A stretch of DNA of 64,000 nucleotides from positions 325,905-389,904 of the forward strand of contig SWDN01000003.1 in NCBI GenBank assembly GCA_005116775.1. Reading direction: 5' to 3'. Below are positions 48,619-57,283 of this stretch, piece by piece. The notes beneath the pieces were generated by a model. The model worked only from the letters and a program-made list of their open reading frames with translations. It had not been told where the DNA came from and ran no database searches. The stretch is from Nitrospira sp. (GTDB lineage: Bacteria; Nitrospirota; Nitrospiria; Nitrospirales; Nitrospiraceae). Every line of letters begins with the position of its first letter. The first letter of the stretch is position 1. Position numbers and translations under genes: made by a program.

Positions 48619-49709
48619 CAACGCAGGCACGCAGTCCTATCTCACTGAGACAGATCCACGATGTGGTCGGCGGAGAACTTGTGGGGTCGCCGCAGACTTC
48701 GATTACGAATCTGGCCGGTTTTGAAGAAGCAGGCCCAAACGATTTGACCTTCGTCACAACGAATCGGATGCTCAAGACGGGCCGGCCTGTCTCTGCAGGA
48801 ATACTCCTCGCCCACCGGCGCCTGGCAGAGATTGTCAATCCTCACATCGTCGTCGCCAATCCTGCACTGGCCTTTGCCCAAGTCGCCCGCGCCTTCTTTT
48901 GCCCCGTCCCTCCTCCCCGTGGCATTGCCGCCAATATTGTTCGTGGCATCGACACCCGTATTGGCCCCGATGTCTCGATCTGGCTCGGTGTCTCTCTAGG
49001 AGACCGGGTTACGATCGGAGCGCGAGTGACGCTCTATCCTGGCGTCTTTGTCGGCGACGACACGACCATCGGGGACGATGCGCTCCTCTATCCGAATGTC
49101 GTCGTCCGGGAAGGCTGCACCATCGGCGCACGAGTGATTATCCATAGCGGCACGGTGATCGGAAGCGACGGATTCGGCTATGTGCAGGATCAAGGGCGGC
49201 ACTACAAAATTCCACAGCTCGGCGGAGTCACGATCGAACACGACGTCGAGATCGGCGCAAACGTCACGGTGGATCGAGCCACTCTCGGTCAAACAGTCAT
49301 CAAACAAGGCACGAAGATCGATAATCTGGTCCAGATCGCCCATAACGTCACGATCGGCGCCCATTCCATCCTGGTGGCACAGGTCGGCATCGCCGGCAGC
49401 ACACGCGTGGGACACCATGTGATGATCGGTGGACAGGCAGGGTTGGCAGATCACATCGTCATCGGAGATCAGGTCATGATTGCCGCTCGCGCGGGTGTCA
49501 ATCGCAGCCTCGAACCGAACCAGATCGTGTCAGGGGCGCCCGTGATGCCTCATGAAGTCTGGGTAAAAGCTCAAGCCGTGATCCCACGACTCCCTGAACT
49601 CCGACAGACCATCCGCACATTAGAAGCTAGGGTGAAGCAGCTTGAAGCGTCGCGCTCGATACCTGCAGCCTCCAAAACGAAGACCAAGAAAATAAAACGT
49701 GAAGCTTGA
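48615..49709 (+). CDS. lpxD: UDP-3-O-acylglucosamine N-acyltransferase
   Basis: Left-handed beta-helix hexapeptides; GSDGFGYV...[27 protein letters not shown]...[15 protein letters not shown]. Confidence 0.95.
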   Translation: MTTQARSPISLRQIHDVVGGELVGSPQTSITNLAGFEEAGPNDLTFVTTNRMLKTGRPVSAGILLAHRRLAEIVNPHIVVANPALAFAQVARAFFCPVPPPRGIAANIVRGIDTRIGPDVSIWLGVSLGDRVTIGARVTLYPGVFVGDDTTIGDDALLYPNVVVREGCTIGARVIIHSGTVIGSDGFGYVQDQGRHYKIPQLGGVTIEHDVEIGANVTVDRATLGQTVIKQGTKIDNLVQIAHNVTIGAHSILVAQVGIAGSTRVGHHVMIGGQAGLADHIVIGDQVMIAARAGVNRSLEPNQIVSGAPVMPHEVWVKAQAVIPRLPELRQTIRTLEARVKQLEASRSIPAASKTKTKKIKREA

Positions 49710-49717
49710 TAACCGGC

Positions 49718-49762
49718 TACGAGACAGATCAGATAGGCCAGATGAACCAGACAGACTGGGTT
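49718..49762. repeat. 9-bp-period element, partial copy 8
   Basis: gagacagatcagataggccagatgaaccagacagactggg. Confidence 0.5.
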
Positions 49763-50288
49763 ACTCCACCACGCCGCGCCAACAAAACAGCTTCGCCCAA
49801 TAAAATCCAGCCCATGGCACCAACAAAGCCGGAAGCAGGCTGAGATCGCCGTACACATAGGCCGCTGCTGTTGAGGAAAAGAGTAGAATTGCTCCGGCAA
49901 TTGAGATTGCCGTGACAAAGCCTCGTCCCGGATGCTCGATGGTCGGCTCCTCAAGTTCTGCTTTTGACTGGGTCTTCCTGTTGCGTTGCGCGATCGCTGT
50001 CCTCATCTTTGCGGCATACACTTCGGGAAATGTTTTAAAGAGATAGCGATGATAGCGCGCCTGCGCGAACCCACAGGCCGCGCCAATAACGAGCAAGACC
50101 GAACTGCTGAGAAATGTCACCCAGCTGTAGGTATGGCTTGCCACTAATTGATAGGCGAGCGACCCCAACCCACCGACCATGCAGATCAGTCCGATTGTTC
50201 CAGCAGGAAGGAGGATATGGGATCGGACATAGTAGCGGGCTTGCTCGTCGATCTTCTCCGGTTTCAACACCGTCACAAGTTTCGGCAT
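49761..50288 (-). CDS. Four-TM hypothetical membrane protein
   Basis: Two pairs of hydrophobic segments separated by a basic loop. Confidence 0.65.
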   Translation of the reverse strand: MPKLVTVLKPEKIDEQARYYVRSHILLPAGTIGLICMVGGLGSLAYQLVASHTYSWVTFLSSSVLLVIGAACGFAQARYHRYLFKTFPEVYAAKMRTAIAQRNRKTQSKAELEEPTIEHPGRGFVTAISIAGAILLFSSTAAAYVYGDLSLLPALLVPWAGFYWAKLFCWRGVVE

Positions 50289-50960
50289 CGATACGATCTC
50301 CCAACAAACAGGCTGCGCGGTCATGGTGGAGCGCAGATCTGACAGCTCGACCTTCCCAAGACGGCGGCATCATACCATCCTTCCTCTGCATGTTACATGG
50401 ATGAAAAGAAAACATTGCCGCGCTGTATTGCTGCCTGATCCCACAGGACACTCCATTCCATTGATTGGATGCGAGATTGTGGATGAGAGATGCGAAACCG
50501 TAGACACCGTGCCGAGTTCACATCGCATATATCCTCATCTGCCCACACCACAGCACAACGAGAAGCGCCGGCAGTAAAATACTGCTTCCCAACTGGTCAT
50601 TCGCCGATTGCACCACGAAGCCCTGCGAAGAAAAAGGCGATAGAGGTGCCGAACACCCACACAGTGTTTCTCTGTGTCCACAAAAGATGTGTATGGGCTG
50701 TGGATAATCATGTGGATGAGCAAGCAAACCGATGCCGTATCACGGCACATCACTCATTGCCCAATCGGTAGGCAACACAATCTGTGCAATTTCACCAGGA
50801 TGCGATCCTTTAGCAGAAAATCTGGTTGGGCAAAAGAAGCAGATTCAGAACGTCCTGGGATAGGCTTGATGATTTGTCGTACAGAACTGTGCAGAATGGC
50901 AGGGCTGAGCAACCACCGCCGATGAGCAATTGCAACACGAACGCACATCATTCATATGGG

Positions 50961-53063
50961 CTAGATAGCCAGGATTGCGCTTATCGCCGACCGCTCGACG
51001 CGCCCGATATTGCCCCATTGTTCTGCCATCGGGATCAAGGCATGGATCCGCGTCTCGACAGTTTCCAGTCGCTGCGCCAAGGCCGATGTTTTTCGATAGG
51101 CGGCGACCATCAGAAAGGACCGCAGCCCTTGTAAAAACATGGTGATCATCGTCGCCTGAACATGGCTGGCCAGATCGTGGAGGGTTTCGACTTGTTCGAG
51201 AACTGGATCGAGCTGAGATGCCGTCACAAAATCTGTCGCCCCACTCGCCCGCAATCTCTCAAGCGTGGAACTGATGATGGGAACACGATGACGAACTTCT
51301 TGAAGGAATTCTTCGTCGAGTTGGTCAAGTTCAAAGATGATTCGTCCAACGGCGGCGACATTGAGATGATCGGCCTCCTGCTCGGCTCGTTGGATCACCG
51401 CCTCCAACACGTCGCGGGCCGGCTGCATGGAGCGGGCACGAGCTTGCTGGAGATCGCGAAGGGCTTGAATAAGCGGAACGCTTGATTTCCCGGTGAGCGA
51501 AGCCTGCAACATCTGTAGCTGAGGCGCTTCAGCTTGCTCCTGCGCCAAGGCAGGAAGATCCGGCAAGGATTGACTCACCGATTCCACAGGAACGTCTTCG
51601 CGCCCAGCCTGTTCGGCGTCCCGATCTCCTGCTAAGCGACGCACGGCCAGATGGATTCGATCCAATCCCTCTTGAAGCGATTGAAGCGCTGCCGTCATGG
51701 CGCGTGGTTCTTGTCGTCCGACATCATAGAGAATTGGAAGCAGACTCGATGCCATCTGCTCCACAGTTGTGAGCTGCACCGTCGACGCAGATTTAGCGAG
51801 ATTGGTAATCCCCTGCAAAAGAATTCCATAGAGTTTCGGACGCACCGTTCCGTTGGATTCTTGCGCAAGCTGTTTCACCGCCATCTGAATTTGGGCCAGC
51901 CATTCGTGCGCTTCGAGGGCAAACAATCCGATCACTTCCTTTTGAAAATTGACATCCTCAAGGTCTTGCGCCGGAGGACCATCACTCCATCGATCCTTGC
52001 GAGACTGTGACTCAGGCCCACCTTCCAGGGCAGGCGCCATTGATGTCCTAGACTCGACAGCGCCTTGGATCGCGCTCGCCAGCGCGTCCAAACCTTCCAA
52101 CAGCGATGTAAACTGTTCTGACACCGATGGAAGAGCATCTGACGTTCTGATTCGCGTCTCATTTGCCGGAGACCGCACGCGTGCAATGTCAGGAGATTCG
52201 AGTGTTTCGATGATCGACACGAGAGGGGTGCAGCTGAGGTCGACCTGCCGCCCCTCTTGCCCATAGGCGGCATCGCCCTCGACCCATACAACCGGGCGCA
52301 GTGGATAGCGCGTATTGACACGCATGACTGCCCCAATCTCTCCAGTGGTTAACCGTACCGAGGTGCCCAGTGGATACGCCGACAGTTGTTCAACCAAGGC
52401 CTTGATGACCTCGCGAGGGAATGACGTCCGTTCCGCCACCATGAGCTCCCGCACCGCTTCATGGGGGAAAAAGCGTCGACGATACCCGCGCGGGCTCACG
52501 AGGGCGTCGAAGATATCCACCACACCGATGATTTGCGCAAACTCGCAGACTTGCCGTCCCTTCAGTTTGTTTGGATATCCCTGTCCGTTCCACCGCTCAT
52601 GCGCCTGCCGCACCACTTGCGCGAGCCACTCGTATTGCTGGCCTGCCTTCCGAATCGTTTGATAGCCAAGTTCTGGATGTTGCTCAATCAATGTACGCTC
52701 ATCCTGCGTCAATCGGCCCGACTTCGTAATCAGCGATTGCGGCACGGCAAAGAGACCGATGTCGTGCAGCAGCCCTGCAAATGTAAGCTGCTCCAACTCT
52801 TTCCCGTGATATCCCAACCGAGCCCCTACTTTTGTTGCCAGAATCCCGACATTCACAAGGTTCGTAATCAGCGGAGGACCCGAGGGGCCGCTCATCGCCT
52901 GAACGACTAATTGGTCGCTTCTCTTCAGTGACTCAGAAATCTCCACCGCAAGAGCAGACAAGGCCCCTAAATCGAGCGGCTCTTGCCGCTGCACGGCAAG
53001 AGCCACGGCAGTCAATCGCTCCTGCGCCAAACCATACAAGTCCGTCATGTTGGATCCGCTCAT
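50961..53063 (-). CDS. HD-GYP domain protein with C-terminal HPt-like helical module
   Basis: LLHDIGLFAVP...QAHERWNGQGYP...C-terminal FQKEVIGLFALEAHEWLAQIQMAVKQL resembles the 53987-54934 protein. Confidence 0.82.
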   Translation of the reverse strand: MSGSNMTDLYGLAQERLTAVALAVQRQEPLDLGALSALAVEISESLKRSDQLVVQAMSGPSGPPLITNLVNVGILATKVGARLGYHGKELEQLTFAGLLHDIGLFAVPQSLITKSGRLTQDERTLIEQHPELGYQTIRKAGQQYEWLAQVVRQAHERWNGQGYPNKLKGRQVCEFAQIIGVVDIFDALVSPRGYRRRFFPHEAVRELMVAERTSFPREVIKALVEQLSAYPLGTSVRLTTGEIGAVMRVNTRYPLRPVVWVEGDAAYGQEGRQVDLSCTPLVSIIETLESPDIARVRSPANETRIRTSDALPSVSEQFTSLLEGLDALASAIQGAVESRTSMAPALEGGPESQSRKDRWSDGPPAQDLEDVNFQKEVIGLFALEAHEWLAQIQMAVKQLAQESNGTVRPKLYGILLQGITNLAKSASTVQLTTVEQMASSLLPILYDVGRQEPRAMTAALQSLQEGLDRIHLAVRRLAGDRDAEQAGREDVPVESVSQSLPDLPALAQEQAEAPQLQMLQASLTGKSSVPLIQALRDLQQARARSMQPARDVLEAVIQRAEQEADHLNVAAVGRIIFELDQLDEEFLQEVRHRVPIISSTLERLRASGATDFVTASQLDPVLEQVETLHDLASHVQATMITMFLQGLRSFLMVAAYRKTSALAQRLETVETRIHALIPMAEQWGNIGRVERSAISAILAI

Positions 53064-53100
53064 AGTCTGAAACCACCTTCAGGGAAGGTTCGAGCCACCA

Positions 53101-53928
53101 TTATATGACTTGCCCGACCCGTTCAACGAGCCGATCGTCGATCTGTGTGACACTCTCGATCGCTCCAGCAAAGAGACATTGATCGCAGAGCGCATTGATG
53201 AGTCGCCCGATCCCTTTGCTCTGTTCGTAGATCCCTGCCATCGCCTCTTTGGTAAACACATCTGTCCGCTCTGTCACGGACCTCATGCGAGCGACAATAT
53301 ACGACGTCGTTTCCTCTGCCGTGAAGGGGCCTATATGTGCGCGAACCGCGATCCGTTGATTCAACTGGGGAATCCCTGCAACGCGACGACGCAGTTCCGG
53401 CTGACCAATCAGCACAATCGTTAATAGAAAACAATCGTTGAGCTGAAAATTCGTCAGCAATCGGAGATCCTCAAACCCTTTGGCGCTTTCAATCGCTTGC
53501 GCTTCATCCACAATCAGCACTGAACTGATCCCGCGTTGGGCATTCGATTGTAGCCGCTCGTTTAGTGTCTGCAACCGCCTTCCTTTCGACCGCATACGCC
53601 CAAGCCCAAACTGAGACAACACCTCATCCAGCAATTCGGATGGAGACAAGGCGGGATTGGCCACAAGGGCAACATCGTACCGGGCAGGCAACAGCCCAAC
53701 GATCAATCGACGACTCAGCAAGGTTTTTCCGCACCCGACGTCGCCGGTAAGAAGAAGCAGACCCTTGCCGGTCTGAACCCCATAACTCAACCACCGATGC
53801 GCCGCATCATGTTGTGAGCAGGGCACATAGAATCGAGGATCCGGCACATTGTCAAACGGGAAGGCTCGGAGCCTCCAATATTTCGTATAGTCCACATCAA
53901 CACTCATCCCGCCATCATTATCGATCAC
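53101..53928 (-). CDS. ExeA/GspA-like AAA+ ATPase
   Basis: YWRLRAFPFDNVPDPRFYVPCSQHDAAHRWL...LTGDVGCGKTLLSRRLI...VLIVDEAQAI...LRLLTNFQ...IVLIGQPELR. Confidence 0.88.
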   Translation of the reverse strand: MIDNDGGMSVDVDYTKYWRLRAFPFDNVPDPRFYVPCSQHDAAHRWLSYGVQTGKGLLLLTGDVGCGKTLLSRRLIVGLLPARYDVALVANPALSPSELLDEVLSQFGLGRMRSKGRRLQTLNERLQSNAQRGISSVLIVDEAQAIESAKGFEDLRLLTNFQLNDCFLLTIVLIGQPELRRRVAGIPQLNQRIAVRAHIGPFTAEETTSYIVARMRSVTERTDVFTKEAMAGIYEQSKGIGRLINALCDQCLFAGAIESVTQIDDRLVERVGQVI

Positions 53929-53986
53929 GATGTTCGGCCCCGCCAGCGGTTTCGACAGCCCGATGAGGAGAGTTCAGACATATTCA

Positions 53987-54934
53987 TTACAGGTGGCCGG
54001 CAGGAAGCAACCGATCAACCGCGTCGCATTGAGCTTTCTCATATTCCACCCATTGGCGGGCAACGCCGCTCATGACCTGCAGCCGTGCCTTGACCGAATC
54101 CACCCGCGTGGCAGCCAGAAGCGCTCGACCTTGCACCACCACGGTCAACAGACTGTGCAAACCTGTAAAAAATGACACCGCCGCACTCGCATTCGCCTGC
54201 TGCGCTTCTGTGCGCAACTGCGCGACATCTTGAAGCGAAGCTTCGAGCGCCATCTTGCATGAGGAGCCTATGTCCCTATCCAACTTGAGCGCATCCATAT
54301 TCCGCACAATCTCAGGAATCTTTTCGTCAACCGCCCTCAGAAACACTTCGTCCGCCTCGGACGCTCGCACAAGATACCCTTGAATGACAACAGGATCGAT
54401 GCGATCTATACCGGCTTGAACCTGTCCTTCCACTTGCTCAATCAAAGTGCGGATGACGTTACGTCCTGCTGTACCATCGGGAAATTTCGTGCGTTGTAGT
54501 TCCTGAAGCGTTCGCAAAAACTCGCTGGATGAAAGACTTGGACGGGCCTCCTCAGTCACCGTGTCACTCGACACGTCCTCGAATGCGATACCCGTTGCAC
54601 GAGTCAATGCAGTATGGATCTGCCCGAGCTGTTTACACAGCGAGAGGAAGTCCTGAACGGAAAGTGATTTCTGCGGGTCCTGAAGAGCGATAGCAAAAGG
54701 AATTGCTTCGAAGCTGACCTGCGCGACATCGGGAAGATTCAGCGTGGCTGCAGATCCGCCAAGATTCGTCAATCCAGCCGATATCGTCCCAATCAGCTTC
54801 GCATGACGTTCCGGCGCCGGCCCCTGTTGCAACTCATCCAGAGCGACATGAATGTTCTGGAGCCATTCCTTCGCTTCTTGAACAAACAGATCGATCAGCT
54901 CTTTCTGGAAGTCATCCGAGGAGTCGGCAGCCAT
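53987..54934 (-). CDS. HPt-like helical protein lacking the phosphoacceptor His
   Basis: DFQKELIDLFVQEAKEWLQNIHVALDEL...AGLTNLGGSAATLNL; paralogous to the C-terminus of the HD-GYP protein. Confidence 0.65.
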   Translation of the reverse strand: MAADSSDDFQKELIDLFVQEAKEWLQNIHVALDELQQGPAPERHAKLIGTISAGLTNLGGSAATLNLPDVAQVSFEAIPFAIALQDPQKSLSVQDFLSLCKQLGQIHTALTRATGIAFEDVSSDTVTEEARPSLSSSEFLRTLQELQRTKFPDGTAGRNVIRTLIEQVEGQVQAGIDRIDPVVIQGYLVRASEADEVFLRAVDEKIPEIVRNMDALKLDRDIGSSCKMALEASLQDVAQLRTEAQQANASAAVSFFTGLHSLLTVVVQGRALLAATRVDSVKARLQVMSGVARQWVEYEKAQCDAVDRLLPAGHL

Positions 54935-54986
54935 AACATTGGTCTTTCATAGGACGAACGATTCGCGAGAAAAGATGAGTACGGGA

Positions 54987-56213
54987 TCAGGGCCGTCGCT
55001 TGCCATTCCCCAGCTGAGAAGCCAACCCTGCAATCTCGCCAAGCTTTGTCGCCATTTCCTCGAATCGTTTAGAGGCTTGTTCGGCTGCCAGTTCAGTTTC
55101 AGAAACACGCTTCATCAAAAGACTATTTCGCTCTCGCTCGGTCTGAAGCAGTGCCTCCCCTTCCTGAACCTTCTGCAATGCGCGCTCAGCTTCGGAAAGG
55201 CGCGCGGCAAGATCTCGATTGGTGTGCTGTTCGGCAGCCAGCGTTTGCTCCAACGCACGCACTTGCGCGGAAGCCTGCTCACCCTCGGCCACACGACGAG
55301 TTAGATCGCTCGTTTGCTCTTGCTCCAGCGCAAGTTGTTTTGCCAACACCTGTGATCGGGTCACCGCCTGTTCCATCTCAGCCATTTGTTCAACCAATTG
55401 AGCCGCAGCCTGGCGCTCGGCGTTTAGAGCCGCTTCCAATTCTTGAACACGGCTCGCGCCCGCTTGCAACTCGGCGAGACGCGCGGCCTGTTGGGCTCGA
55501 TCTTGCCGTTCTTTCTGAAGCTCGGCCTCGAGCTCCTGCACCCGTGCAACAGCGCCGTCGGTCTCTGCAAGCTGCTTCTTCAGCTGAGCAATCCGCTCTC
55601 GCTCCCCTGCCAATATCGACTCGAACTCCTGAGCACGGCCCACTTGTCCTTCGAGTTGTGCCACTCGCTGCGCGCTTCGCGTTGCGCGATCTCGCTCAGC
55701 CAATAATTCTTCCTCCAGCGGCTTCAATCGTGCAACAGCCCGACGATAGCCATCTAATTGTTCGTCGCTTACACGTGAACTTTGAGTCGACTCGATCGGC
55801 TGAGCCACCTTCTCAACACTCTTAACAGTAGGGGCCACGGTGCTTTGCCGCTTAGCCAATAATTCCAATACTCGATCCTTGAGAGAGGTGCCTTGGAACG
55901 GCTTTTTCAGGACTCCATCCGCGCGACAGGATTCCGCCTGCTTTGTCACCTCATCATTCACGATGCCGGAGATGAGAAGCACAGGCGTATTCGCCAGCGA
56001 CCTCTGTGCGCGCACGAAGGCGCACACTTCATAGCCGCTTTTGTCCGGCATAATGACATCGGACACGACCAAATCAGGAGTCTCTTTGGCCAAATACGCC
56101 AATGCTTCCTCGCCGTTCGCAGCAAGCGTGACTCCAAATCCGGCCTCCGTTAGCAACCGTTCAGCGACTTTCCTGACCGCGATACTATCGTCGGCAATCA
56201 AAACTTTTGTCAT
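54987..56213 (-). CDS. Response regulator receiver domain with long C-terminal coiled coil (FrzS-like architecture)
   Basis: MTKVLIADDSIAVRKVAERLL...PDLVVSDVIMPDKSGYEVC...KKPF, then heptad-rich sequence. Confidence 0.87.
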   Translation of the reverse strand: MTKVLIADDSIAVRKVAERLLTEAGFGVTLAANGEEALAYLAKETPDLVVSDVIMPDKSGYEVCAFVRAQRSLANTPVLLISGIVNDEVTKQAESCRADGVLKKPFQGTSLKDRVLELLAKRQSTVAPTVKSVEKVAQPIESTQSSRVSDEQLDGYRRAVARLKPLEEELLAERDRATRSAQRVAQLEGQVGRAQEFESILAGERERIAQLKKQLAETDGAVARVQELEAELQKERQDRAQQAARLAELQAGASRVQELEAALNAERQAAAQLVEQMAEMEQAVTRSQVLAKQLALEQEQTSDLTRRVAEGEQASAQVRALEQTLAAEQHTNRDLAARLSEAERALQKVQEGEALLQTERERNSLLMKRVSETELAAEQASKRFEEMATKLGEIAGLASQLGNGKRRP

Positions 56214-56237
56214 AATGAATACCTTCCTTCAGACCTC

Positions 56238-56705
56238 TTACCGTGTGACGGCATCTTGTATCGACCGTCCCAATCTCTGCAATGCCACAATAGTCACGTC
56301 ATGCTCACCGATCGTGACGGAACCCAACGATTCGATATCCCTGCCGCCACTGGATCGTATGGCAGCCACTTCTACAGTTTCGAGAGACGGCACATCGGCA
56401 TCAATGCAGATGGCCATCGGCCCATCGAGGTGTCGAACCTCCAAACACAAGAGTGGATCTCCTTGCACCGTACGATTCAGTCTTTCCGCCAAGTCGTACA
56501 CCGGCATAGCACGATTGTCGCGCTTCAGAATAGCCCGTACAAACGGTGTCCCACTCGGCACCTGAATAGTTTGAGTCCAGGGAGACACCCCTCCTACATC
56601 TTCAGTCCTTGCTGCCAGCCTAATTCCACCGACGGAAAATACCACCACATTCCACGACCGTTTCGCGCCCTGAACCTGATGTTGTCCACGACTAGCCCTC
56701 AGCAT
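56238..56705 (-). CDS. CheW-like protein (divergent)
   Basis: WNVVVFSVGGIRLAARTEDVGGV...RAILKRDNRAMPVYDLAERL. Confidence 0.75.
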   Translation of the reverse strand: MLRASRGQHQVQGAKRSWNVVVFSVGGIRLAARTEDVGGVSPWTQTIQVPSGTPFVRAILKRDNRAMPVYDLAERLNRTVQGDPLLCLEVRHLDGPMAICIDADVPSLETVEVAAIRSSGGRDIESLGSVTIGEHDVTIVALQRLGRSIQDAVTR

Positions 56706-57217
56706 GATTCACCAAGTGTTACTGGGGTTGCCCTCATCGACTGTTCTACCTGCCCACGAGGCGCAGCCTCTGCGCTCGACAACTCCCCTAGCGCCCACGA
56801 AGGGTTCAGGATTAATACTAACTGATCCTGATACAGCATCATCCCTCCGAACCAGTTGCGCTCATCGCCTCGAAACTGGGCCGGTAACGGCAAACATTCA
56901 TTCGGCTCTACATCTATCAAGCCCACGACCTGTTCTACAGCCATCGCACCCTGGGAACGTCCGGTCGAATACAACACCGTCCTCATCTCAGGACCAGACA
57001 GGTCGGCAACGATTGACAGCTGCCGGGCAAGATCCACCTGTCGATATACGCTCCCAGCCTCGGTCACGGTCTGTTCATGACCAGCCTCTTCTGACGTAAG
57101 AACCCCGCGAACCCCAGTTGCAGGCAGAGCCAAATAACTGAGCCCTACACGAACAACCAGGAAACTCGCCGTCTGCAACGGCCTGGTTGTCGAATTCTGG
57201 CGGCCTCGCAAACTCAT
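56699..57217 (-). CDS. CheW-like protein
   Basis: SFLVVRVGLSYLALPATGVRGVLT...VYRQVDLARQL...LILNPSWAL. Confidence 0.78.
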   Translation of the reverse strand: MSLRGRQNSTTRPLQTASFLVVRVGLSYLALPATGVRGVLTSEEAGHEQTVTEAGSVYRQVDLARQLSIVADLSGPEMRTVLYSTGRSQGAMAVEQVVGLIDVEPNECLPLPAQFRGDERNWFGGMMLYQDQLVLILNPSWALGELSSAEAAPRGQVEQSMRATPVTLGESC

Positions 57218-57283
57218 AATTGATTCATCCTGGTCTACGGCTCACTGCCATGACATTGTCCGACAATTGGGCACGGCAGCCCA

